A stretch of DNA of 64,000 bases from Rathayibacter oskolensis (GTDB lineage Bacteria; Actinomycetota; Actinomycetes; Actinomycetales; Microbacteriaceae). Position numbers and translations under genes: made by a program. Under the pieces are notes generated by a model. That model did no database searches. It had not been told where the DNA came from and was given only the letters and a program-made list of their open reading frames with translations. The stretch spans positions 1,054,001 to 1,118,000 of the forward strand of contig NZ_FXBM01000001.1 of assembly GCF_900177245.1 (NCBI RefSeq). Reading direction: 5' to 3'. Shown piece by piece: positions 56,298 through 64,000 of the stretch; position 1 is the first letter of the stretch; each line of letters opens with the position of its first letter.

Positions 56298-57431
56298 GTG
56301 AAGCTGCCCCGCGTCCCCTCGACGATCCTCGGCATCGGCTCGCGGACCCGCGCCGTCGCCGAGGACACGAGCCCGATCCAGCGGATCCTCCCCGAGGAGG
56401 AGCCCGCGCGCACCAGCACGGTCGACAACGCCATCTACCAGGACGGCCGCCGGATCGTGTCGCCGAGGAGCATCCCGGAGGCGCTCGCCGCGCTCCAGAA
56501 GCTCCCCGATGCGATGGCGTGGATCGGCCTCTACCGGCCGACCGAGGCCGAGCTCTCGTCGCTCGAGGACGAGTTCTCGATGCACCCCCTCGCCATCGAG
56601 GACGCGATCAGCGCGCACCAGCGCCCCAAGCTCGAGCGCTACGGCAGCGACATGTTCGTCGTGCTGCGGGCCGCCAGCTACTCCGACCAGCGCGAGGAGG
56701 TCGACTTCGGCGAGCTCCACCTCTTCGTCGGCCCGAACTTCGTGGTCACGGTCCGCCACTCCGAGAAGCCCGATCTCTCGCTCGTGCGGCGCCGGATGGA
56801 GGCCGACCCCGAGCTGCTGCGGGTCGGCCCGGTCGCGGTGCTCTACGCGATCCTCGACGCGGTCGTCGACCAGTACTCGCCGGTCGTCGCGGGCCTCGAG
56901 AACGACATCGACGAGATCGAGGCGCAGGTCTTCGAGGGTGACCCGGCGGTGTCCCGGCGCATCTACGAGCTCAGCCAGGAGGTGCTCGACTTCCAGCGCG
57001 CGGTCTCGCCGCTCGTCGGCATGCTCGGCCGCCTCGTGACCGACTTCGAGGTCTTCCAGTCGGACGTCGAGCTGCGCCGCTACATCCGCGACGTCGCCGA
57101 CCACGTCGCGGTCGTGAACGAGCGCGTCGACGGCTTCCGGACGACGCTGCGCGAGATCCTCGCGGTGAACGCGACGCTCGTCGCGCAGCGGCAGAACGAG
57201 GACATGAAGAAGCTGGCGGAGGCGGGCAACCAGCAGAACGACGAGGTCAAGCGCATCTCGGCGTGGGCGGCCATCTTCTTCGCACCGACCATGATCTCGA
57301 GCGTCTACGGCATGAACTTCGACGTGATGCCCGAGCTCCACGTGGCGTGGGGATACCCGGCTGCGCTGGGTGCGATGCTCGCCTCCAGCGTGGTGCTGCA
57401 CCGGCTGTTCAAGAAGTGGGGCTGGCTCTGA
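56298..57431 (+). CDS. corA: CorA family magnesium/cobalt transporter
   Basis: A pentameric Mg2+ channel subunit of 377 residues. A large cytoplasmic N-terminal domain with long helices is followed by two C-terminal transmembrane helices with the selectivity motif YGMNF (residues 337-341). The periplasmic loop MPELHVAWGYP lies after it, and the basic C terminus is FKKWGWL. The GTG start has AGAGGAGG seven bases upstream. Confidence 0.94.
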   Translation: MKLPRVPSTILGIGSRTRAVAEDTSPIQRILPEEEPARTSTVDNAIYQDGRRIVSPRSIPEALAALQKLPDAMAWIGLYRPTEAELSSLEDEFSMHPLAIEDAISAHQRPKLERYGSDMFVVLRAASYSDQREEVDFGELHLFVGPNFVVTVRHSEKPDLSLVRRRMEADPELLRVGPVAVLYAILDAVVDQYSPVVAGLENDIDEIEAQVFEGDPAVSRRIYELSQEVLDFQRAVSPLVGMLGRLVTDFEVFQSDVELRRYIRDVADHVAVVNERVDGFRTTLREILAVNATLVAQRQNEDMKKLAEAGNQQNDEVKRISAWAAIFFAPTMISSVYGMNFDVMPELHVAWGYPAALGAMLASSVVLHRLFKKWGWL

Positions 57432-57493
57432 GCGTCGGGACGGTCGTCCGGATGCGGCGCTGTCAACACCCTGACGGCCGCAGGACCCGCGCG

Positions 57494-57499
57494 TAGCGT
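57494..57499 (+). promoter_or_regulatory. Possible -10 element of the FAD/Rieske gene
   Basis: TAGCGT, 43 bases before the ATG at 57542. Confidence 0.4.
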
Positions 57500-57541
57500 C
57501 GATCGCGAGCCGCCGCCGCGCGGTCGAGCGGAGTGTGCCCG

Positions 57542-59056
57542 ATGGAGCGAACCGATGTCCGGATGCCGCCGTCGCAGTCGATCTGGCGGGCCGGAGCGGC
57601 ACCGATCCCGAGCGATCCCTTCGTCGGCGGCGCTCACTACGACGACGTCGTGGTCGGGGCGGGCCTGTCCGGTCTCGTGACGGCGCTGCTGCTGCAGCGA
57701 AGCGGCCGCCGCGTCCTCGTCCTCGAGGCCAGGGTGGCCGGGTCGGTGACGACGGGCAACACGACGGCGAAGCTGAGCCTCCTGCAGGGTGCGCACCTCT
57801 CCACGATCGCGGCGCGCAACACGGCGTCGGTCACCGAGGCCTACGTCGCCGCGAATCTCGCCGGCTTCGCCTGGCTCCTCGACTACCTCGACCAGGCCGG
57901 CGTACCCGTGCAGCGCCGCACGGCGTACAGCTATGCGCAGACCCCCGACGGAGTCGCCGCGGTACTCGAGGAGCACAGGACAGCGCGGCGCTTCGGGCTC
58001 GGCACGCGCCTGGTCGGCGACCTCGGGGCTCCGTTCCCGAGCACGGCGGCCGTCGCCCTCGACGACCAGGCGGAGTTCGATCCGATGGACGTCCTGACGG
58101 CTCTCGCGGCCGACTTCCGCGCGGCGGGCGGGGTCCTGGTGCAGGGTGTCCGCGCACTGGGCGTCCGCGCGTCGAAGCCGGTCAGCGTCCGCACGGCCCT
58201 CGGCTCGGTGACGGGGGAGCGGGCGTACCTGCTGACCGGCACGCCGATCCTCGACCGCGGGCTGTACTTCGCCAAGCTCGTCGCCCTGCGCTCCTACGCC
58301 GTCGCCTTCCGTGGCGCGGACGGGATCCCGGACGGCATGTTCCTGTCGATCGACGAGCCGTCCCGGTCGGTCCGAGACGTCGAGCGCGACGGCGAGCGGC
58401 TCCTCCTGATCGGCGGCAACGGCCACACCGTCGGGCGCCGCGGAGAGACGCTCGAGGCGGTCGAGGACCTCATCGCCTGGACGCGCCGCTACTTCCCGGG
58501 CGCCGAGCCGGTCGCCCGCTGGAGTGCCCAGGACTACGAGGCCTTCCACCGCGTGCCCTTCGTCGGCTGGCTCCCGCGCGGGAGGGGCAGGATCTTCCTC
58601 GCCACCGGCTACGACAAGTGGGGGATGACCAACGCAGTGCAGGCCGCTCTCACGCTGGTGGGCGACGCGCGGGGCGAGACGCCGCCGTGGGCGAAGACCC
58701 TGCACCGCCGCCCGACCCTCCCGCGCGTGGTCGTCGAGGGCCTCGGCGCCGGCGCGGCGGTCGGCGCCTGGGCCGCGCGCGGCTGGTGGAGCGCCATGCG
58801 GGCACCGCGATCGGAGTCGGTGATCCCCGCGGAGGGCCGCGGCGAGCTCGCCCGCGACGGGCTTCGGCCGATCGCCGTCTCGACGGTCGACGGCCGCCGC
58901 TGCGCGGTCTCGGCGGTCTGCCCGCACCTCGGGGGAGTCGTCACCTGGAACGACGCCGAGCGCAGCTGGGACTGCCCCCTGCACGGCTCGCGCTTCTCCG
59001 CCGACGGTTCGGTGCTCGAGGGACCCGCCGTCACGCGGCTGGCTCCGCGGGGCTGA
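57542..59056 (+). CDS. FAD-dependent oxidoreductase with C-terminal Rieske domain
   Basis: A 504-residue protein of the DAO (glycine/D-amino acid oxidase-like) fold with dinucleotide-binding VVVGAGLSGLVTALLL at about 36-51. It carries a C-terminal Rieske [2Fe-2S] domain with ligands in AVCPHLGG and WDCPLHGSRF. Members of this family (IolX/YhfW-like, thylakoid-type iron-sulfur oxidoreductases) have unclear substrates. ATG 57542 was chosen for the GGAG eight bases upstream; the GTG at 57533 and ATG at 57563 are alternatives. Confidence 0.87.
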   Translation: MERTDVRMPPSQSIWRAGAAPIPSDPFVGGAHYDDVVVGAGLSGLVTALLLQRSGRRVLVLEARVAGSVTTGNTTAKLSLLQGAHLSTIAARNTASVTEAYVAANLAGFAWLLDYLDQAGVPVQRRTAYSYAQTPDGVAAVLEEHRTARRFGLGTRLVGDLGAPFPSTAAVALDDQAEFDPMDVLTALAADFRAAGGVLVQGVRALGVRASKPVSVRTALGSVTGERAYLLTGTPILDRGLYFAKLVALRSYAVAFRGADGIPDGMFLSIDEPSRSVRDVERDGERLLLIGGNGHTVGRRGETLEAVEDLIAWTRRYFPGAEPVARWSAQDYEAFHRVPFVGWLPRGRGRIFLATGYDKWGMTNAVQAALTLVGDARGETPPWAKTLHRRPTLPRVVVEGLGAGAAVGAWAARGWWSAMRAPRSESVIPAEGRGELARDGLRPIAVSTVDGRRCAVSAVCPHLGGVVTWNDAERSWDCPLHGSRFSADGSVLEGPAVTRLAPRG

Positions 59057-59095
59057 CCGGCGGCCCGGCGGCGGCGACCGGGAGCGTGCGGTCTC

Positions 59096-59656
59096 TCAGC
59101 GCCTCGCGACGCGGTACTCGGTCTCGACCATGCCGTTCGCGAAGCGCGCGACGTCGAGGAGCTCGAGCGCGAGGGGGACTCCCTCCGGTGACCACGGGAT
59201 CCCGCGGCCGATCGCCGTGGGCAGCACCACGAGCCGCACGCGGTCGACGGCGTTCGCGGCGAACAGGTGCTGCGTCAGCGTGAGGCTGCCCCAGACGAGC
59301 GTGTCGCCCGGTCTCTCGACGACACCGGCGACGTCGTCGATCCCGATGACGGAGGCGGGATCGAACGTGCCCCACGGAGCCTCGGTGAGCGTCGACGAGA
59401 CGACGTGCTTCGGAGTGAGGTTGATGGCGTCGGCGATCAGCTCGCCATCGGACACCGCCGTCGGCCAGTACTGCACGAACATCTCGTAGGTCGCCCGGCC
59501 GAGGAGGATCGATCCGACGCCCGGCATCCGCGCCGTGTTCCGCTCCTCGAAGTCGGCCATCTCGGTGCCGACGCCCTCGAAGACGTCGAAGGCGCCGCCG
59601 GGGCTCGCAGCGAAGCCGTCGGCGGTGACGAACTGCTGGACGACGAGCTCACCCAT
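59096..59656 (-). CDS. RibD C-terminal/dihydrofolate reductase-like protein
   Basis: A 186-residue stand-alone reductase of the RibD C-terminal domain family (YyaP/YwjB-like), with the DHFR fold. The family start VVQQFVTADGFAASPGG, ILLGRATYEMFVQYWP and LVWGSLTLTQHLF are present. Activity on riboflavin precursors or folate is not implied. The ATG has GGAGGAGG upstream; it is read as its own unit downstream of the small ORF. Confidence 0.83.
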   Translation of the reverse strand: MGELVVQQFVTADGFAASPGGAFDVFEGVGTEMADFEERNTARMPGVGSILLGRATYEMFVQYWPTAVSDGELIADAINLTPKHVVSSTLTEAPWGTFDPASVIGIDDVAGVVERPGDTLVWGSLTLTQHLFAANAVDRVRLVVLPTAIGRGIPWSPEGVPLALELLDVARFANGMVETEYRVARR

Positions 59657-59747
59657 GGGGCCTCCTCCGGACGCGGGCGGACGGCTCCATCCTCAGTCGA
59701 ACCAGACGCAGGGACGAGGGGCGCCGCGCCGGGAGGCTGCCGCCGCG

Positions 59748-59894
59748 TCAGTCCTCGTCGCCCGGCTCCTCGACCTCGGCCCCGTCGGCCCCGGAGGCAT
59801 CGCCCTCGACGTGCAGATCGGCGTCGCCCGGGAGGGAGAAGTCGCTCAGCGGATCGAGGGGCTTCTCGTTCGGGGTCTGCTCGCGATCGCTCAT
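59748..59894 (-). CDS. Small acidic ORF behind maltokinase
   Basis: A 48-codon ORF starting MSDREQTPNEKPLDPLSD and ending GAEVEEPGDED, very rich in Asp, Glu and Gly, with no cysteine and no membrane segment. Its ATG lies nine bases after the mak stop with a weak GGGTGG before it, so it would be co-translated with mak. I have no family for it; codon usage is like the neighbouring genes. Confidence 0.5.
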   Translation of the reverse strand: MSDREQTPNEKPLDPLSDFSLPGDADLHVEGDASGADGAEVEEPGDED

Positions 59895-59903
59895 GCTGCC
59901 ACC

Positions 59904-61277
59904 CTACGAGCGTCCGGCGAGCCGCTGCACCGCGGCGACCGGGATGGACAGCCAGCCCGGACGGTTGCGGGCCTCGTAGATCGCCTCGTACACGGCCTTG
60001 TCGAGCTCGAAGGCGTCGAGCACGGCGCGGTGCGCCGTCACGGCGTCGCCCGCCCGCTCGGTGTAGCCCTCGAGGAACGCCGCCCTGGTGGCCGCGGCCC
60101 ATTCGGCCCGGGAGCTCCCGGGGGAGGCCTGCTCGGAGGCGCCCGCCGCGTAGTCGAACGAGCGCAGCATCCCGGCGACGTCGCGCAGAGCGACGTCGGG
60201 CATCAGCCGCTCGTGCATCGGCCGGAGCGGCTCGCCCTCGAAGTCGAGCAGCACCCAGCCGTGGCCGGGCACCGAGAGCACCTGACCCAGGTGGTAGTCG
60301 CCGTGGATGCGCTGGAGCACCGGCCACGGCTCGGCGGCGGCCGCGCGGAACACCGCGTCGATCGCCTCCGCGTCCTCGGCGATGACAGGCACCTCGGCCG
60401 ACGCGATCGCGAGGCGGCGGCGCATCGAGGCGATCATGCGCTCGACCACCTCGGCCGACGCCTCCTCGGTCGGGAGGACCTCGGCGAGCAGGGCGTGCAC
60501 CTCCGCGGTCGCGATCCCGAGCTCTCGTGCCGGGCCGGTGAAGTCGGAGTCGGCTCCGACAGCCTCGAGAGCGACGCGCCACGCGTCCTCGACTCCCGGG
60601 AGGAACTCCTGCGCGAAGGCGAGGTGGCCGAAGGCGCGTCCCGTCTGCTCGCCGCGGTCGTCCCACTCGCCGGTGACGTTGCCGATCACCGGCGGGACGA
60701 GCGCGCTCCCGGCCGCGTTGAGCGCCGACTGCACGGTCACGTCGGGGTTCTCGCCGTGGTGCAGCGCACGGAAGACCTTCACGATCACGGGGGTGCCGGC
60801 CGAGCCGTCCTCCGCGGTGGTCTGCACGATGATCGAGGTGTTCGACTGCTCGCCGCTCAGGATCCGCGACGACGCGAACGACCCGATCGTCGCTCCCGGC
60901 TGCCGGTGACCGTCGGCGCGGGCGCCGCCGAGGGCACCCTCCGCGTCCGAGGATCCGCCCTCCGCGATCATCTCGAGCAGGGCGCGCGCGAAGAACGGGT
61001 CGCGCGGTCCGTCGTAGACGAACCGGTCGCCCTCGGCCGCGATGAGCGCGTCCTCGAGCCCGCTGACCGGCGAGGAGTGCACGGTCACGGGGATCTGGTA
61101 CAGAACGGGTGCGGACCCCGCACGGTCGATCACGAGGTGCACGACGACGTCGCCGCCGTCGCGGTGCAGCAGCCACTCCCCGCGGATCTCGAGCTCGGGG
61201 CGCCGCCCCTTGCTCGCGTACCACCGCTGCTCCGCCACCCAGGCCGTGGCCCGGTCGATCGATAGGCCTGCGCTCAT
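59904..61277 (-). CDS. mak: Maltokinase
   Basis: Maltokinase makes maltose 1-phosphate, the substrate for GlgE in alpha-glucan synthesis from trehalose. The 457-residue protein has the N-terminal cap (AEQRWYASKGRRPELEI) typical of Mak/Pep2 and an aminoglycoside-phosphotransferase-like fold with the catalytic loop IHGDYHLGQVL and metal-binding LLDFEGEP. No treS, glgE or glgB is in the window. TAGGGT and AAGGGGAG precede the ATG. Confidence 0.87.
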   Translation of the reverse strand: MSAGLSIDRATAWVAEQRWYASKGRRPELEIRGEWLLHRDGGDVVVHLVIDRAGSAPVLYQIPVTVHSSPVSGLEDALIAAEGDRFVYDGPRDPFFARALLEMIAEGGSSDAEGALGGARADGHRQPGATIGSFASSRILSGEQSNTSIIVQTTAEDGSAGTPVIVKVFRALHHGENPDVTVQSALNAAGSALVPPVIGNVTGEWDDRGEQTGRAFGHLAFAQEFLPGVEDAWRVALEAVGADSDFTGPARELGIATAEVHALLAEVLPTEEASAEVVERMIASMRRRLAIASAEVPVIAEDAEAIDAVFRAAAAEPWPVLQRIHGDYHLGQVLSVPGHGWVLLDFEGEPLRPMHERLMPDVALRDVAGMLRSFDYAAGASEQASPGSSRAEWAAATRAAFLEGYTERAGDAVTAHRAVLDAFELDKAVYEAIYEARNRPGWLSIPVAAVQRLAGRS

Positions 61278-61307
61278 TGGTCGGCTCTCCCCTTCGTCGG
61301 CACCCCG

Positions 61308-61313
61308 ACCCTA
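61308..61313 (-). promoter_or_regulatory. -10 element of mak
   Basis: TAGGGT on the minus strand, 31 bases before the mak ATG, with AAGGGGAG in the leader. Confidence 0.4.
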
Positions 61314-61375
61314 CGCGGGGCGGGAGTCGTGCGGCTGGGGCTTGCGGCGCGCCCCTCGGATCCGGTCGATCGTCG

Positions 61376-63499
61376 TCAGGACAGTCCGAGCACGTCGAGG
61401 GTCCAGGCGTACTCGAACGCGACCTCGCGCCAGCGCTCGTAGCGGCCGCTGACCCCGCCGTGGCCGGCCGTCATCTCGATCTTCAGGAGCGCCGGTGCCC
61501 CGACCTCGCGCAGCCGGGCGACCCACTTGGCGGGCTCGACGTAGAGCACCCGCGTGTCGTTGAGGCTGGTCGTGGCGAGGATCCTCGGGTAGCGCACTCC
61601 CTCCCGCACGTTCTCGTAGGGCGAGTACGACTTCATGTAGGCGTACACCTCGGGGTCGTGCAGCGGATCGCCCCACTCGTCCCACTCGATCACCGTCAGC
61701 GGCAGCGACGGGTCGAGGATCGAGGTGAGGGCGTCGACGAAGGGGACCTGCGCGAGGATCCCGGCGAACGACTCCGGAGCGAGGTTGGCGACCGCGCCCA
61801 TCAGCAGGCCGCCGGCCGAGCCGCCCTGGGCGACGAGCCGCTCCGGAGTGGTGAAGCCCGCCTCGACGAGGTGGTGCGCCGCGTCGACGAAGTCGGTGAA
61901 GGTGGTGCGCTTGGTGAGCGTCCTGCCGTTCTCGTACCAGGATCGGCCCATCTCGCCTCCGCCGCGCACGTGCGCGATGGCGAAGACGACTCCCCGGTCG
62001 AGCAGCGACAGCCGGGGGATCGAGAAGCCCGGGTCGATGCTCGCCTCGTAGGAGCCGTAGCCGTAGAGCAGGAGCGGCGCGGGGCTCGCCTCGGGATCGG
62101 CGGCGTCGCGGCGCCAGACGAGCGAGAGCGGGATCCGCGTGCCGTCGGCCGCTGTCGCCCACTCCCGGCGCTGGATGTAGCGCTGGGGGTCGTAGTCGCC
62201 GAGGACCGGCTGCTGCTTGAGCACCGTCCGCTCGCCGGTCGCGACATCCAGCGTCAGCACCGTCGAGGGCGTCACGAAGGACGTGTAGGCCAGGCGCAGC
62301 GCCGGCTGCTCCCACTCCGGATTCCCCGCGAGGCCCGCGTCGTAGAGCGGCTCGTCGAAGACGATCTCGTCGAGGACGGACTCCAGTGCGCCCTCGCGGA
62401 GCAGGCCGAGGCGCGTCGCACCCTCCGACCGGTAGGAGACGACGACGTGGCCGGCGAAGGCGTCGACGCCCTCGATCCGGCGGCCGGGGAGGTGCGGAAC
62501 GACGATCCGTCGCTCGCGCGCCCGCTCCTCGGGACTGCGGTCGAGATCGGCCGGCTCCTCGACGACCTCGAAGTCGAGGGCGCCGTCGTTGTGCACGATC
62601 AGGAGGCGGTCGCGACCGTCGACCACGGCGTGCTCGATCTCGTACTCGACGCCCTCCCGCCGGGGCCAGACCGAGCGGAAGGAGCCGGTCGGGTCGTGCG
62701 CGTCGAGCAGGAGGCACTCGCTCGTGATCTTGGAGCCGATCTCGATGACGAGGAACCGGCGGCTCCGGGTCAGGCCGACCCCGATCCAGTACCGCTCGTC
62801 GGGCTCCGAGAAGACGACCTCGTCGGCGGAGGAGTCGGTGCCGACCTCGTGGCGCCAGATCGTGTCGGGGCGCCACGACTCGTCGACGGTGGGGTAGAAG
62901 ACGAAGCGGGCGTCGGCGCCGAACGTGGCTCCGCCGCCGGTCCCCTCGACGACGTCCGTCAGGTCCTCGCCGGTCGAGAGGTCGCGGATCCGGAGCGTGT
63001 AGCGCTCGTCGCCCTCGACATCGGTGCCGAAGAGGAGGTACCGGCCGTCGCTGGACACGTCGAAGCTGCCGAGCGCGAAGAAGTCGTGACCCTCCGCCTC
63101 CACATTGCCGTCGAGGACGACCTGCTCGCCCTCGAGTGGACCGCCCTCGGCGATCGACGGAGGCGTCCAGTCGTCGGGGCCGGTGATCGGGGCACGGCAG
63201 TGCACGGCGTACTGTCGGCCCTCGTACGAGCGCGAGAAGTACCACCACGCGCCCTCGCGCACCGGCACCGACAGGTCGGTCTCCTTCGTGCGCGAGCGGA
63301 TCTCGTCGAAGAGGCGCTCGCGCAGCGGAGCGAGCGGCTCGAGGAGCGCGTCGGTGTAGGCGTTCTCGGCCTCGAGGTGCGCGATCACCTCGGGGTCCTC
63401 CTTCTGGCGGAGCCACTCGTACTGATCGACCACCAGATCGCCGTGATGACGGCGTTCGAGCGGGACACGACGGGCGACGGGAGGGACGGGCACGGTCAT
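61376..63499 (-). CDS. ptrB: S9 family peptidase, oligopeptidase B type
   Basis: A cytosolic serine peptidase of 707 residues that cuts peptides after basic residues. The N-terminal beta-propeller (about 1-420) is followed by the alpha/beta-hydrolase domain with nucleophile block AQGGSAGGLLMG and the catalytic histidine in MTAGHGGVSGRYERW. YGYGSYEASIDPGFS and HVRGGGEMGRSWYENG are hallmarks of oligopeptidase B. TAGGCT lies seven bases before the ATG. Confidence 0.92.
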   Translation of the reverse strand: MTVPVPPVARRVPLERRHHGDLVVDQYEWLRQKEDPEVIAHLEAENAYTDALLEPLAPLRERLFDEIRSRTKETDLSVPVREGAWWYFSRSYEGRQYAVHCRAPITGPDDWTPPSIAEGGPLEGEQVVLDGNVEAEGHDFFALGSFDVSSDGRYLLFGTDVEGDERYTLRIRDLSTGEDLTDVVEGTGGGATFGADARFVFYPTVDESWRPDTIWRHEVGTDSSADEVVFSEPDERYWIGVGLTRSRRFLVIEIGSKITSECLLLDAHDPTGSFRSVWPRREGVEYEIEHAVVDGRDRLLIVHNDGALDFEVVEEPADLDRSPEERARERRIVVPHLPGRRIEGVDAFAGHVVVSYRSEGATRLGLLREGALESVLDEIVFDEPLYDAGLAGNPEWEQPALRLAYTSFVTPSTVLTLDVATGERTVLKQQPVLGDYDPQRYIQRREWATAADGTRIPLSLVWRRDAADPEASPAPLLLYGYGSYEASIDPGFSIPRLSLLDRGVVFAIAHVRGGGEMGRSWYENGRTLTKRTTFTDFVDAAHHLVEAGFTTPERLVAQGGSAGGLLMGAVANLAPESFAGILAQVPFVDALTSILDPSLPLTVIEWDEWGDPLHDPEVYAYMKSYSPYENVREGVRYPRILATTSLNDTRVLYVEPAKWVARLREVGAPALLKIEMTAGHGGVSGRYERWREVAFEYAWTLDVLGLS

Positions 63500-63505
63500 C
63501 CCTCC

Positions 63506-63511
63506 AGCCTA
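63506..63511 (-). promoter_or_regulatory. -10 element of ptrB (leaderless)
   Basis: TAGGCT on the minus strand, seven bases before the ATG. Confidence 0.5.
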
Positions 63512-63565
63512 GGCGGCGCTCGCGGCGACCGGACTGCGCGGTGTGCGCGCACCCGCGGGCGTGCG

Positions 63566-63571
63566 CACAAT
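63566..63571 (+). promoter_or_regulatory. -10 element of the CYTH gene (leaderless)
   Basis: CACAAT, six bases before ATG 63577. Confidence 0.4.
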
Positions 63572-63576
63572 GGAGC

Positions 63577-64000
63577 ATGCCCGATGACGCGAAGACGACG
63601 ACGGAGTCCCGACGGAGCGCGAAGGAGCGCAAGCGCGTGCAGACGGAGGTCGAGCGCAAGTACGACGTCGAGGCCGGCGCCGAGCTTCCCGAGCTGGTCG
63701 GCGCCGGCCCGGCCGCGGCGGAGGACCGGGAGGAGCCGGTGACGCTCCGCGCCGAGTACTTCGACACGGCCGACAGGGCGCTCTCCCGCGGCCGGATCAC
63801 CCTCCGCCGTCGCGAGGGCGGCGCGGACGAGGGCTGGCACGTGAAGCTCCCCGGATCGGCCGGGCGCACCGAGATCCACGCGCCGCTGACGACCACGAGC
63901 ACCGTGCCCGCCGCGGTCCGCCGCCCCGTTCTCGGCTACGTCGGCCGCGAGCCGCTCGAACCGCTCGCGCTGCTCGAGACGGTGCGCGGCATCACCCGGA
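63577..64000 (+). CDS. CYTH domain protein, N-terminal part (cut by the window end)
   Basis: The first 141 codons of a CYTH (triphosphate tunnel) protein. A basic N-terminal tail is followed by the family signature EVERKYDVE (a variant of ExExK) and tunnel residues in YFDTADRAL and ITLRRREGG, then GWHVKLPG. Such proteins act on triphosphates or polyphosphate; many actinobacterial members continue into a CHAD domain, which cannot be seen here. The reading frame is open at the window end. Confidence 0.85.
   Translation, partial: MPDDAKTTTESRRSAKERKRVQTEVERKYDVEAGAELPELVGAGPAAAEDREEPVTLRAEYFDTADRALSRGRITLRRREGGADEGWHVKLPGSAGRTEIHAPLTTTSTVPAAVRRPVLGYVGREPLEPLALLETVRGITR

Overview
The window is one contiguous piece of a very GC-rich actinobacterial chromosome, most likely from the family Microbacteriaceae (Rathayibacter, Clavibacter and Curtobacterium-like gene content). 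The grounds are extreme GC bias at third codon positions, frequent GTG starts, TAnnnT promoters with leaderless starts, an interspersed GGTCTCGA...CGACCAGC repeat that I associate from memory with this family, and gene neighbourhoods such as atp, dxr-rip1-ispG-proS-nusA-infB-rbfA and truB-ribF. The genus cannot be fixed from the sequence alone. There is no rRNA, tRNA, CRISPR array, prophage or insertion sequence that I can recognise.

Layout. 1-6131: F1Fo ATP synthase operon from subunit c onward (atpEFHAGDC), closed by a strong hairpin terminator. 6230-9846: stress and DNA-repair genes (yaaA, the ogt-tag alkylation-repair pair, a TspO homologue, a DUF4192 protein). 9866-25799: a polyamine/GABA neighbourhood (class III aminotransferase with an Lrp/AsnC regulator, a potDABC spermidine/putrescine importer, an asparaginase and two gabT paralogues), with OsmC and PlsC genes between them. 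Embedded in it, at 12023-16248, is a PP2C phosphatase, zinc-ribbon/FHA protein and EccC-like FtsK/SpoIIIE ATPase module without recognisable secretion partners. 25929-38390: housekeeping genes for isoprenoid precursors (dxr, ispG), site-2 protease, prolyl-tRNA synthetase and the nusA-ylxR-infB-rbfA translation cluster. 38387-45276: an RNB ribonuclease, mutY, a P-loop-less uridine-kinase-like protein, panE, truB and ribF. 45375-51920: oxidoreductase, SGNH hydrolase, macrodomain protein, a CsoR/RcnR-family repressor divergent from a small membrane protein, and an SNF2-type helicase. 52046-64000: sbcCD, corA, an FAD/Rieske oxidoreductase, a RibD-like reductase, maltokinase with a 48-codon acidic ORF behind it, an S9 peptidase, and a CYTH protein cut by the window end.

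Non-coding signals give the best leads. About twenty genes have a TAnnnT-like -10 hexamer placed so that transcription would begin at or next to the start codon (leaderless). The csoR-like gene and its divergent membrane-protein neighbour share a 21-bp ATACCC/GGGTAT-type operator that covers the presumed -35 regions of both promoters. The infB leader can form two mutually exclusive hairpins just before its ribosome binding site. The spacer between infB and rbfA carries two long perfect or near-perfect hairpins with unrelated stems but the same loop core in opposite orientation. The rip1-ispG spacer carries a tandem 120-bp duplication and one copy of the interspersed palindrome.
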